NCBI GenBank assembly: GCA_004292695.1 | Contig: RDXV01000013.1 | Coordinates: 1 to 52,091, forward strand | Direction: 5' to 3' | From: Nostocales cyanobacterium | GTDB lineage: Bacteria > Cyanobacteriota > Cyanobacteriia > Cyanobacteriales > Nostocaceae | Length of the DNA: 52,091 nt | Shown here: positions 27,051-35,575 of the stretch, piece after piece | How the letters are laid out: every line of letters begins with the position of its first letter | Numbering within the stretch: position 1 is the stretch's first letter | Notes under the pieces: model-generated | Seen by the model: the letters and a program-made list of their open reading frames with translations, nothing else | Told to the model about the DNA's origin: nothing | The model's database searches: none | Made by a program: the position numbers and the translations under genes

Positions 27051-28565
27051 TTAATTCCAATTACCTATCATTGTGAACGCAGACCAATAATAGGGATGAG
27101 ATAGATTAATTCTACCTGAATTTATTAACTCTGGTGGTAAAGGAATGGATTTTTCAGCAGACAAGTATAATTGTTGATCTGTTATCTGTACCTCTTTTTT
27201 TAACATTGCTAACTGAGCTTGTCTGAGAGATTCTGAGCGCAAACCAATAGTATTTAGCCGATCATAGAATTTAGTCATCAGAGCTAATGAACCTTGATCA
27301 CTGACGTACCATAAACTTCCTAAAACTGATTTTACACCCGCTTGCACTGATAAACCAGAAAAACCTAATTCTGCTTCATTACTACCAACAGCAGTACGAC
27401 AAGCACTTAAAACTAACATTTCTACTTTAGGATCTTTTTGCCATCCTAATTCTTGCGAAAGTTGTCTAATTTGATCTACTCGTAGTTTTTGATTCCAAAG
27501 TTGAATGTAAGAATTACTTACATTTCCCGGTTTAAAATCTCCATGAGTAGCTAAGTGAAGAATACCAAAATGTTTTTGACGACTTCTAGCTTCTAGATTT
27601 TCTAAAGTAGAGTCTTGATCTAATAATATCTGACTTTGATTACTCCAAATTTCTTTACTCACTGTTTGTATTTCTAATGGTACAGATGGTAAAGGATCTT
27701 GGCCTTCCGTACTTTGAGATATTCCTAAAGCGAGAATATCAGATTGAATAATAGGAACATAACGAGTATCGGTTAAACTGAAACTAGGTATCAAACCCAA
27801 ACTATATTTTTCAATTAAAAACTTTTCTCCATCATATAAAGCAGCTATGGGAAGCGTTCTTAAACCGCTATCCATGCAAAATATAACACTATCAATCTTA
27901 TTTATTTCTAATGCTTTTTCTATAGGTTTAATAATCCATTCATGCAATTTTTGAGAGCTATTAAAGTAGCTATTACTCCGAAAATTAGTCACCTGAGAGC
28001 GAAATTCTTGACTAACTGTTTCCAAATCTTTTTTATTAACTGATTCTACAATTTTTCTGACAACTTCGCCAAGTTGATATTGTTTCTCTTGAGCCAAAAT
28101 CATTTTTGGAGACTTGACATTTTTAGTCTCATTTAGTAAATCTTTTTCCTCTGGTTTAGGTGGCACTAAAATTAAACTGAGTTTATCTTCTAAAGAAGTT
28201 ACATAAAGAATAGCTGCATTTTTGCCGGTTAATTTTGATAATCTATTAAGTTGATCACCAATTGCGTCATAAGAACTAATTTCACCAAAAAATGGTATTC
28301 CTAAATATTGGCTATATTCTACTGCTTGTAGTTCTTCAAACTGTCCTATACCTTCTTGTGGTGTTGAGTCTAAGAAACTGCGATCAAATTCTCGATCATT
28401 GATAACGATTCTATCAATTGGATCATCAATGTTAGTATTAGTAAACTCTGGGGTATCTATGTTTGTAATATCTGATTGGTTTCCCGTTTGTGCTTGGACG
28501 GAATTCCAGATAAATATAGTCAAAACTACTGATAAAAAAATAGATAAAAATGATTGAAATTTCAT
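27051..28565 (-). CDS. Secreted CHAT-domain caspase-like protease
   Basis: A CHAT (caspase-HetF-associated with TPR) peptidase of 504 aa. It begins with a signal peptide (MKFQSFLSIFLSVVLTIFIW...VQAQ). After a polar linker it has a CHAT domain across roughly 110-500. The catalytic pair is H341 in LHLATHGD and C389 in VLSACRTAVG. The family hallmarks LRTLPIAALYDGEKFLIE, GLSVQAGVKSVLGSLW and PYYWSAFTMIGNWN are all present, so it should be active. No TPR repeats are visible in the protein. The gene starts 29 bases after a beta-rich, outer-membrane-like protein, so the product may act in the periplasm or at the outer membrane. The substrate is unknown. Confidence 0.9.
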   Translation of the reverse strand: MKFQSFLSIFLSVVLTIFIWNSVQAQTGNQSDITNIDTPEFTNTNIDDPIDRIVINDREFDRSFLDSTPQEGIGQFEELQAVEYSQYLGIPFFGEISSYDAIGDQLNRLSKLTGKNAAILYVTSLEDKLSLILVPPKPEEKDLLNETKNVKSPKMILAQEKQYQLGEVVRKIVESVNKKDLETVSQEFRSQVTNFRSNSYFNSSQKLHEWIIKPIEKALEINKIDSVIFCMDSGLRTLPIAALYDGEKFLIEKYSLGLIPSFSLTDTRYVPIIQSDILALGISQSTEGQDPLPSVPLEIQTVSKEIWSNQSQILLDQDSTLENLEARSRQKHFGILHLATHGDFKPGNVSNSYIQLWNQKLRVDQIRQLSQELGWQKDPKVEMLVLSACRTAVGSNEAELGFSGLSVQAGVKSVLGSLWYVSDQGSLALMTKFYDRLNTIGLRSESLRQAQLAMLKKEVQITDQQLYLSAEKSIPLPPELINSGRINLSHPYYWSAFTMIGNWN

Positions 28566-28594
28566 TTTTGTTATCCTATAAAATTTTAATCAAA

Positions 28595-29575
28595 CTAAAA
28601 AGAAAAACTGTAACCAATTCCCAATATAAAACGTGTACCATCTCCTGCATTACCAGTTATATCACTCAATCCAGGGGTAATTACTAAAGGAAAATTTTTA
28701 AATGGTGCAACAGATACACCTACACCTAAATCTTGTCCACTCCATTCTATAATTGCATTAACAGGTTTAGCAACTTTCAAAGCTACACTACCAAAAACAC
28801 CAAGGGAATCAATTTGATTTTCAATATCTGATTCAGATCGAAATTGTCCACCACCTACCCCAGCAGAAACATATAAACGACTAAATGGTTTTTCTTCACT
28901 ATCTTGTAAACTAAACATTTTAGTAATTACTCCATAACCAGATTTTCCCCCATCTGTGTTACCAAAGGTAATTAAATTTTTTGCTCCAACAGCTACAGCA
29001 AAATCTGCTGGTAATTGACGATGTAATTTAAAGCTAATACCTCCATCTTCAAAGGATGAAATATCTACAACACTAATGTTTATATCTAAACCAACTGAGT
29101 TTTTAGCATCACCTACACCAAAACCAAATCCTAAAGCTCCATCTGCTGCATCATTAAAACGAGCGCGAGATTGTACACTAACACCAACGGAAGCTCTACC
29201 CCAGGATTTTCCGTAAGCTGAAGGGGTTAACATGGTAATACCTGGAGATGATGGTGGTTTGGCTTTTTTCTTTTCTAAAACCAAAGGTAATTTTTGAGGT
29301 TGAAAAGGTTTTTCTTCTGGTGTTTTTGGTTCTGTACGTAAGCTGTTACCACTATTTATCTCTGTTGTATTTATGAGCGGATTATCTTCATTTATTTGAC
29401 TTAATAATTGCTCAGATATGATCATTTTTTCCTGTTGGATAATCTCAGGATTTAAAAATTCATAAATCTGACTACTATTTGCAGATTGATTACTATTTAT
29501 CTCTGTTGTATGAATTATTTGATTTTGCCAATGATGGTAAATATCTGTTTGAAGGTTATCTGCTATTAAATACAT
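28595..29575 (-). CDS. Beta-barrel-like protein in an operon with the CHAT protease
   Basis: A 326-aa protein without a close family I can name. Residues 1-110 are polar, asparagine- and proline-rich linker sequence; residues 120-326 are alternating amphipathic strands rich in glycine (GFGFGVGDAKNSVGLDINIS, LYVSAGVGGGQF, GIGYSFSF). A terminal phenylalanine is typical of outer-membrane beta-barrels. No signal peptide is visible at the N-terminus, so the true start may be missing or the protein altered. Two copies of ACTATTTATCTCTGTTGTA (about 29349-29367 and 29490-29508) encode two TTEINS stretches. The CHAT gene follows 29 bases later. Confidence 0.62.
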   Translation of the reverse strand: MYLIADNLQTDIYHHWQNQIIHTTEINSNQSANSSQIYEFLNPEIIQQEKMIISEQLLSQINEDNPLINTTEINSGNSLRTEPKTPEEKPFQPQKLPLVLEKKKAKPPSSPGITMLTPSAYGKSWGRASVGVSVQSRARFNDAADGALGFGFGVGDAKNSVGLDINISVVDISSFEDGGISFKLHRQLPADFAVAVGAKNLITFGNTDGGKSGYGVITKMFSLQDSEEKPFSRLYVSAGVGGGQFRSESDIENQIDSLGVFGSVALKVAKPVNAIIEWSGQDLGVGVSVAPFKNFPLVITPGLSDITGNAGDGTRFILGIGYSFSF

Positions 29576-29960
29576 ACAAATAATATTTCTGGTAAAATGT
29601 ACTGATCTGAACTGGTAATTATTAAGTGATATCTTTATAAACTGGCTGGATATTAATTGTCAAATAATATATACTTATGTATGCAAATTATTTTTATACA
29701 TTAAAAATTAAGTAAATTATAATCATATCAAATTCCATTACATTGTTTATTTTCGGTAAACATAAATTTACGTAGAAATAAAATCTCAAAATAAAATCTC
29801 AAAATAACAACAATCACAACAGATCAACTTTGGGTATTATTCACATATATGAAGTCAATTTACTAACCCTGTATACCTTTCCAGTGTCAAAACCAAGTAT
29901 AGTATTTATTATCATCCGATACTCTCAAACCTTGTATAGTTATATTTTTACTCAGTAATT
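29576..29960. other. Divergent intergenic region
   Basis: AT-rich promoter space between the beta-barrel gene and the cyclic-nucleotide-binding gene. It contains a tandem AAAATCTCAAAAT unit (about 29779-29804) and an imperfect palindrome around 29661-29696. No gene is seen. Confidence 0.4.
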
Positions 29961-30386
29961 ATGCTTACCAGTGTTGACCGTCTTTTATTTGTCCGTCGCG
30001 TACCTATTTTTAATGAATTGCGAGATGATTTTGTCGTCAGACTCGCTTCGGTGATGAATGAATTATCATATCCATCTAATCATAGTATTTTTAAGCAGGG
30101 AGAGGAAGGGCGATCGCTTTATATCATCGTCTCTGGGAGAGTAAAAGTACACATTGGAGATAAAACCTTAGCGGAGGTAGAAAAGGGAAAATACTTTGGA
30201 GAAATGGCAGTATTTGATACTCAACCCCGTTCCGCTTCTATTACTACTTTAGAACCTTGTGAATGTTTAGAACTCACTCAAGAACAGCTTTATGATGCTA
30301 TTGAAGAAACACCAGAAATAGCAGTAAATATTATTCGTGAATTGTCTCGTATTATTCGTCAATTAAATGAAAATATGAATAATTAA
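29961..30386 (+). CDS. Single-domain cyclic nucleotide-binding protein
   Basis: A stand-alone cNMP-binding domain, 141 aa. The phosphate-binding cassette is clear: FGEMAVFDTQPRSASI, with the glutamate and arginine that contact the ribose-phosphate in CRP-type domains. There is no DNA-binding helix-turn-helix after the C helix (NIIRELSRIIRQLNENMNN), so it is not a classical CRP. It probably signals by contact with another protein. Cyanobacteria use cAMP in motility control, which would suit a window with two chemosensory operons, but no direct link is visible. It is monocistronic; a MITE lies just downstream. Confidence 0.85.
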   Translation: MLTSVDRLLFVRRVPIFNELRDDFVVRLASVMNELSYPSNHSIFKQGEEGRSLYIIVSGRVKVHIGDKTLAEVEKGKYFGEMAVFDTQPRSASITTLEPCECLELTQEQLYDAIEETPEIAVNIIRELSRIIRQLNENMNN

Positions 30387-30394
30387 CGTAAGAA

Positions 30395-30423
30395 TTCAGG
30401 AGTCAGGAGTCAGGAGTCAGAAG
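30395..30423. repeat. STRR heptamers (TCAGGAG)
   Basis: About four TCAGGAG heptamers lie directly before the MITE copy and after the cyclic-nucleotide-binding gene. Confidence 0.75.
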
Positions 30424-30428
30424 TAAAA

Positions 30429-30590
30429 GGGAGCATACCAATTTTGAAAAAATAATCGCAGCAACACTAAAAGATATCTTAAACTTTCTTACCTTTGTGT
30501 CCTTTGTGTCCTTTGCGGTTCAATCATATTAGGTCTTTGGAACATTTTTACCGTTAGATGAAAATAAATTTACACATTTGGGATGCTCCC
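30429..30590 (+). mobile_element. MITE copy 1 with 8-bp target duplication
   Basis: A 162-bp non-coding element. Its ends are inverted repeats (left GGGAGCATACCAA, right TTGGGATGCTCCC, one mismatch). It is flanked by a perfect 8-bp direct duplication, AAGTAAAA, at 30421-30428 and 30591-30598. The interior carries CTTTGTGTCC repeats and is clearly related to 35415-35575. It encodes nothing and must be moved by a transposase encoded elsewhere. Confidence 0.9.
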
Positions 30591-30664
30591 AAGTAAAATC
30601 CTTTTATAGTGAAAGTTTCATGATTCATTGATGTCCTAACTACTCTGTCTACGGCTATAAAAAA

Positions 30665-30710
30665 TGGAAGGTAGAACCCTTCCAATAGCATTCCCAGTCA
30701 GGAGACTGGG
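30665..30710. terminator. Twin hairpins between convergent genes
   Basis: GGAAGG pairs with CCTTCC (30665-30682) and CCCAGTC pairs with GACTGGG (30693-30710, three-base loop), followed by GAACGAGAA. They sit 13 bases from the stop of the EF-G-like gene and between convergent transcripts, so a bidirectional stop signal is likely. The second hairpin resembles a repeat common in cyanobacterial spacers. Confidence 0.5.
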
Positions 30711-30722
30711 AACGAGAACTGA

Positions 30723-32744
30723 CTATTTACCGTTTTTAATTAAAACCCGTTCGGCAATTTTATCAGGTACTTCTTGCAGGTGATCATATTCCCAATGGAA
30801 AGAACCAACACCCAAAGTAAGCGATCGCAATTCTACAATAAAATCGTGCATTTCTGCTTGGGGTAAATATGCACAAACTTTATCCCATCCTTGCCAATCT
30901 TGTCTACCTTCATAACCTAAAATTTGTCCCCGTCTACCACTTAAAAGTTGTAAAACTTTAGCGGTAAATTCACTGGGAGTATTCACATCTACCTTTAAAA
31001 TTGGTTCTAACAAAGTAGGTTGTGCTTGGGTTACTCCAGTTTGCATTGCTAAACGTGCAGCTTGTTTAAATGCTTGTTCTGAACTATCAACATTATGATA
31101 AGAACCATTGGTTAACGTGACTGCAACATCAACCATTGGAAAACCTAAAGGTCCATGAGAGAGAAATTCTTTAACTCCCATTTCCACACCAGGAATATAT
31201 TGTTTAGGAACAACACCACCAACAATAGTTTCATGGAAATTAAAACCTTCACCTCTTGCTAAAGGTTGAATGTCTAAATAAACATCTCCAAATTGTCCAT
31301 GTCCACCACTTTGATGTTTATATCTACCATGCACAGAGTTAACAGGTTTACGGATGGTTTCTTTATAGGGAATTTGTGGGAGATGAGTAGACATTGGTAA
31401 ATTATATTTACGTCTGAGTCTATCTAATGCCACTTGCAAATGTATTTCCCCTTGTCCCCATAAAATAATTTCGTGGGTGTCTCCATGTTGTTCCCAAGCT
31501 AAGGAAGGATCTTCTTCTAATAACTTGGTAATAGCACTACTGAGTTTTACTTCGTCGTTGCGTTTTTCGGGAGTAATTGCTAAGGCAAAAACAGGTTCTA
31601 ATTTTTCTGCTTTTGGTAATTGTTGTATTTGGGAAATAGTTGAAATTGTCTCACCGGTTGTAATTGCTTCTAACCGAGAAATAGCAACAATTTCTCCAGC
31701 TACAGCTTCGTTAATTTGCTGTTGTTGTTGTCCAACTAAACGATAAATTCCCCCAGCACGAACACCATTTAAAACAATTCCATCTGTTAATGTTCCTTGC
31801 CATACTCGCACTAAGGAAATTTTACCACCTTGGGGAGTATAAAAGGTTTTGAGAACTTGAACTAAAGGTGTATCATCAATAGTTTTTAGCCGCCGTTCCA
31901 TTGTTGTTTCTGGTGCTGGTGCTTCCCTCATTAGTGCTTCTAATAAAGGTCTGATACCATAATCTTGTTCAGCAATACCAAAGAAAACAGGTACTACTAA
32001 ATCAGCACCTAGTTCTAGTTTTAAATCTTTGAGAATTTCTTCGTGGGGCGGTTCAATATCTTCTAGTAATTCTTCGAGTAAATGATCATCAAAATCTGCT
32101 AATGCCTCTAACATTTCGGCTCTAGCTTGATGTTCTTCTGCTTTTAATGCTTCTGGAAATGGAATCGGATCAGCAGCAGCACCAGCATGATATTGATAGG
32201 CTTGTTCTGTCACCATATCAATAAATCCTGTTAGTTTTTCCCCTTGCATAATGGGGTATTGATGGGCAACTAAAGGACGACTGGAAACAGCTTTAAGGGC
32301 ATTTAATGTTTCTAAAACATGAATATTTGCCCTGTCCATTTTATTCACAAATACGATGTGGGGTATTTCCCAATCATCTAAGAATTTGAATAATGGCGCT
32401 AGGGTTAAAACTCGATCTTTTATGGGTTCACATACTACAATTGCTGCATCAACTCCCATTAAGGCGTTGTATGTTTCTTGGGCAAATTCTACAGAACCAG
32501 GACAATCTATAAATGTGAAGCGTGTATTTTCATATTCTGTAGAAGCTGCGGATATTTCTACACTCATCCGCCGATCTCTGGCTTCGTTGGCACTGTCTCC
32601 AACTGTGTTACCGTCTTTAATAGTACCTTTGCGAGAAATCGCTTCGGTAACATATAACAAACTTTCTAATACTGTGGTTTTTCCACTAGAATAGGGTCCA
32701 ACAATTGCAATATTCCGTGAACCGGATTTTACTTTTTGGCTCAT
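30723..32744 (-). CDS. EF-G-like translational GTPase (EF-G paralogue)
   Basis: A 673-aa paralogue of elongation factor G. The GTPase motifs are GPYSSGKTT (residues 16-24, G1), DCPGSVEF (80-87, G3) and NKMD (G4). Downstream EF-G domains II-V are present, including SVHGRYKHQSGGHGQFGDV and the C-terminal LSGRRGQILGYEGR. It differs from canonical EF-G: G1 lacks the usual GHIDAGKT sequence, and S84 replaces the catalytic histidine of the DTPGHVDF motif. It therefore belongs to the EF-G-like group of uncertain function and is probably not the main translocase. GGAGG precedes the ATG by about 6 bases. It is transcribed alone. Confidence 0.88.
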   Translation of the reverse strand: MSQKVKSGSRNIAIVGPYSSGKTTVLESLLYVTEAISRKGTIKDGNTVGDSANEARDRRMSVEISAASTEYENTRFTFIDCPGSVEFAQETYNALMGVDAAIVVCEPIKDRVLTLAPLFKFLDDWEIPHIVFVNKMDRANIHVLETLNALKAVSSRPLVAHQYPIMQGEKLTGFIDMVTEQAYQYHAGAAADPIPFPEALKAEEHQARAEMLEALADFDDHLLEELLEDIEPPHEEILKDLKLELGADLVVPVFFGIAEQDYGIRPLLEALMREAPAPETTMERRLKTIDDTPLVQVLKTFYTPQGGKISLVRVWQGTLTDGIVLNGVRAGGIYRLVGQQQQQINEAVAGEIVAISRLEAITTGETISTISQIQQLPKAEKLEPVFALAITPEKRNDEVKLSSAITKLLEEDPSLAWEQHGDTHEIILWGQGEIHLQVALDRLRRKYNLPMSTHLPQIPYKETIRKPVNSVHGRYKHQSGGHGQFGDVYLDIQPLARGEGFNFHETIVGGVVPKQYIPGVEMGVKEFLSHGPLGFPMVDVAVTLTNGSYHNVDSSEQAFKQAARLAMQTGVTQAQPTLLEPILKVDVNTPSEFTAKVLQLLSGRRGQILGYEGRQDWQGWDKVCAYLPQAEMHDFIVELRSLTLGVGSFHWEYDHLQEVPDKIAERVLIKNGK

Positions 32745-33051
32745 AAACCCTCCTTTACGGTGATTCCCTCAACCGCATTCTTTGTTGTTCAGGAGTAATT
32801 AGTAATTAGTAATTATTTTAGCTTTCAGCAGTCAGCTTTCAGTTTTCTATTTTTAACTTTGATGCTAAAAACCTTTTAACTTCTGATTTCTCAACTCCTG
32901 ATTTATTTATGGTTTTATTATCCATCTTTTCATCTCAGTTCACAAAAATTGTAGTTTATCGTAAGATTTAGTTTAAGAAAGATTAAGCTACGCTAACTTA
33001 TATAGAGAAGATAAAATAATTATGAATTAATCACGAAATATCCCTATTTTC
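32745..33051. other. Divergent intergenic region with STRR
   Basis: Promoter space between the EF-G-like and TPR genes. AGTAATT heptamers lie at 32794-32814, followed by TTCAGCAGTCAGCTTTCAG repeats. No small gene is seen. Confidence 0.5.
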
Positions 33052-34008
33052 ATGAAACAATTACTAGGCTTATTTATGAATAGATCATTAAACCAATATT
33101 CTCTGATCGCAATTGTGACTGTTTTGGTACTGGGTGTTAATATTCACAATATTAAACCAGTATTCTCTATTTCTCTCCCAGGTTTGTTACTGGCTGAAAA
33201 TCCCCGACAAACGGCTTTAGAGTCTCTTAGTAAAGGGTTACAGGCAATTCAAGGAGGAAAACTAGCTGAGGCGATCGCCGCTTTTCAGCAGGCCGCAAAA
33301 ATAGACCCTACCTTAGCACCAGCCCATTATAATTTAGGACTAGCACTGCGACAATGGGGACAATTGCAACCAGCAGCAGAGGCATTTTATCAGGCCACAC
33401 AAACCGATCCCCAATTTGCACCAGCCTTCGCTAATTTAGGAGGGGCATTATTAGAAGGAAATAATTTGCCTTTAGCAATTGCATATTTACAAAAAGCATT
33501 AGAATTAGATCCAAAATTAGGTTTTGCCCATTATAATCTGGGATTGGTGAAGGAAATCCAAAAAGATTGGGATGGGGCGATCACCTCATTTCAGCAAGCA
33601 ATCAAATATAGTCCAAATTCTCCAGAATCAGCTTATCATTTAGGCATATCATATTTACAAAAAAGTCAAGTAGAACAAGCAAAATCAGCATTTAACCAAG
33701 CCATTAAAATCAATCCTCAATATGCAGAGGCTCATTATAATATTGGGTTAATTTTATATAATCAGGGAGAATTTGATCAAGCGTTAGACGCATTTAGAAA
33801 ATCCACCTCTGCCAATGCTAACTACGCTGATGCTTACTATGGAGCAGGATTAGTATTTGTGCAAAATAAACAATATCAAGAAGCAATTAAAGTATTAGAA
33901 TATGCTAGAAATCTGTATCAAAAGCAAGGTAAAAAACAATGGGTAATTAACACAGATAAATTGTTAACACAAACACAAACTTTAGATCAAAATATCAATA
34001 AACCATGA
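33052..34008 (+). CDS. TPR-repeat protein, membrane-anchored or exported
   Basis: A 318-aa protein. An N-terminal hydrophobic segment (about 16-32, YSLIAIVTVLVLGVNI) acts as signal or anchor. Seven consecutive 34-residue tetratricopeptide repeats follow from about residue 53, with clear cores such as APAHYNLGLALRQWGQL and AEAHYNIGLILYNQGEF. It should be a periplasmic or membrane-facing scaffold that binds other proteins. A second ATG eight codons later could be the start. The partner is not evident; it lies 112 bases before the PsiE gene on the same strand and may be co-transcribed. Confidence 0.83.
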   Translation: MKQLLGLFMNRSLNQYSLIAIVTVLVLGVNIHNIKPVFSISLPGLLLAENPRQTALESLSKGLQAIQGGKLAEAIAAFQQAAKIDPTLAPAHYNLGLALRQWGQLQPAAEAFYQATQTDPQFAPAFANLGGALLEGNNLPLAIAYLQKALELDPKLGFAHYNLGLVKEIQKDWDGAITSFQQAIKYSPNSPESAYHLGISYLQKSQVEQAKSAFNQAIKINPQYAEAHYNIGLILYNQGEFDQALDAFRKSTSANANYADAYYGAGLVFVQNKQYQEAIKVLEYARNLYQKQGKKQWVINTDKLLTQTQTLDQNINKP

Positions 34009-34120
34009 AATAACTAACAACGCTGATGTCAAAAGCAGAATGATTAATTAAGATTAATAAAATGGGAGTTAACTAGGATAAAAATTCATTAGTTAGAGAA
34101 ATTTGAGAAAGTAAAAATTC

Positions 34121-34669
34121 ATGCAGAAACGCTTAAAAAGTCGGTTTTTATTTTGCGGTCGCTGGTTAGATCGTCATGTAATTGTAAGTAACATGGAGGC
34201 GTTTCAAGACCTCATTGTCATTATCCTCTGTGTAGCCCTATTTGCAGTCATGTTAGTTCAATTATGGGGGATATTCGTTGCCATTACTAATTCTCTAGAC
34301 TACAAAGAATTGACATCAAAAATAATATTTGTATTAATTCTAGTAGAGTTATTTAGACTACTTGTAGTTTATTTACAAGAACATAGTATAGCCGTAGGTG
34401 TAGCCGTTGAAGTAGCCATTGTTTCCGTACTCAGAGAAGTAGTAGTTCACGGTGCGCTTGACATTTCCGTCACACAAACTGCTGCCATTTGTGGTTTATT
34501 GTTAATATTAGGAGGATTATTATTAGTATGTGCAAAAACACCTCACATGGACTGTATCAGTGCCAGCACAAAATCCTGTCCAATTGTACACCAAGGCAGA
34601 ACAGAAATAAACAATGAATTAGCATTTGACTATTCAGAAAAATGTGAAGAAAATCAACATATTCTATAG
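34121..34669 (+). CDS. PsiE-family membrane protein
   Basis: A 182-aa inner-membrane protein of the phosphate-starvation-inducible PsiE family. Four hydrophobic helices are visible: about 27-52 (FQDLIVIILCVALFAVML...), 64-86, 89-108 and 120-140. The conserved stretch VELFRLLVVYLQEH and the VSVLREVVV motif are present. The tail after residue 145 is polar and cysteine-containing. Function is unknown in the family; E. coli psiE responds to phosphate limitation. No Pho box could be identified upstream by eye. The start could be the ATG at 34193 (MEAFQD), but the longer form adds a basic N-terminus usual for these proteins. Confidence 0.82.
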   Translation: MQKRLKSRFLFCGRWLDRHVIVSNMEAFQDLIVIILCVALFAVMLVQLWGIFVAITNSLDYKELTSKIIFVLILVELFRLLVVYLQEHSIAVGVAVEVAIVSVLREVVVHGALDISVTQTAAICGLLLILGGLLLVCAKTPHMDCISASTKSCPIVHQGRTEINNELAFDYSEKCEENQHIL

Positions 34670-34685
34670 TTCATAAATCAATAAG

Positions 34686-34830
34686 TGTAAGTATTCAGCG
34701 ATTAGCTATTAGCAATAACCTCAAAACAAATTTGAACTTGATTAAGGGTGAAAAGTCATCAGACTTCAATCAGTAATTAACAGCCAATTTAATATCAAAT
34801 TATGATACCGCTGATAGCTGAATGCTTACA
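34686..34830. mobile_element. Possible second MITE-type element
   Basis: A 145-bp stretch whose ends are imperfect inverted repeats: left TGTAAGTATTCAGCGATTAG, and right, read inward, TGTAAGCATTCAGCTATCAG (three mismatches in about 20). There is no open frame inside. No convincing target duplication is visible, so it is either an old insertion or another class of palindromic repeat. It lies between the PsiE gene and a small unknown gene. Confidence 0.5.
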
Positions 34831-35026
34831 TAATAGCTTTTTTTAAACCTCTAAATTATCGAATATCTAAGAAAAAGTTATTACCCACTCCATCTAATAT
34901 TGTTTTTAGAGTACATTTTTAGACTAGAAAGTATACCGGATTTAGATTACAATTATAACTAGGATGAATGCTACACCTACAGAATAGGTAAAATCCTGAC
35001 AACGATACACATAATTGGAGAAAAGT

Positions 35027-35329
35027 ATGTCCACATTGCAAAAAACAAAAAAATATTATAAATGGTCTTGGGACGTATCTTTGGGTGGTGACTTTGATGC
35101 TTGGGGTCGTAGCACCTATTTTATGGAAATTGACAGTAACTTATATGCTTGTAGACAAATAGAAATTTATGAAAATGGTAATGTTTTATTCTATGATAAA
35201 AGTCATACCTACGATGAATACGGAATGCTTTGTGATAAAAAAATAGACGATAATAATATAGAAGAATTTGAAATATCTGAGACAGAATTTGAACAAATGT
35301 GGCAAACTAAAACCCCTATTAATAAATAA
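35027..35329 (+). CDS. Small acidic protein of unknown function
   Basis: No family recognised. I start at the ATG at 35027 because GGAG lies 6 bases upstream; a TTG at 35015 falls on the ribosome site itself. The product (100 aa) is soluble, rich in tyrosine, tryptophan and acidic residues (YYKWSWDVSLGGDFDAWGRS, then KIDDNNIEEFEISETEFEQMW), with no signal or membrane segment. The pattern suggests a small beta-sheet fold. It stands alone between the MITE-like repeat and the MITE copy 2. Confidence 0.62.
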   Translation: MSTLQKTKKYYKWSWDVSLGGDFDAWGRSTYFMEIDSNLYACRQIEIYENGNVLFYDKSHTYDEYGMLCDKKIDDNNIEEFEISETEFEQMWQTKTPINK

Positions 35330-35414
35330 CTAAAACATATAATGAAATATGGGTAATTAGTGCCAACTATTACCCACAGTTTAAAATTAACCAAAAAACA
35401 TTATCTTACAAAAC

Positions 35415-35575
35415 GGGAGCATCCCAATGTTGAAAAAATAACCGCAGCGACACTAAAAAATCTCTGAAAATCTCTTACCTTTGTGTCCTTTGCGCCCTTT
35501 GCGGTTCAATCATATAAAGGCTTGGAGCGTTTATTTAGTAAGATAAACATAAATTTACACATTTGGGATGCTCCC
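35415..35575 (+). mobile_element. MITE copy 2 with 8-bp target duplication
   Basis: A 161-bp non-coding element with a perfect 13-bp terminal inverted repeat (GGGAGCATCCCAA / TTGGGATGCTCCC). It is flanked by the perfect 8-bp duplication TACAAAAC at 35407-35414 and 35576-35583. It lies in the same orientation as copy 1, with a shared interior including TTACCTTTGTGTCCTTTG. Its right end forms part of the stop codon of the neighbouring phosphatase gene. Confidence 0.92.

Noticed and set aside
31477-32694. Plus-strand open frames opposite the EF-G-like gene (89 and 112 aa)
   Set aside because: Shadows of the strongly conserved GTPase frame; no ribosome site and no family features.
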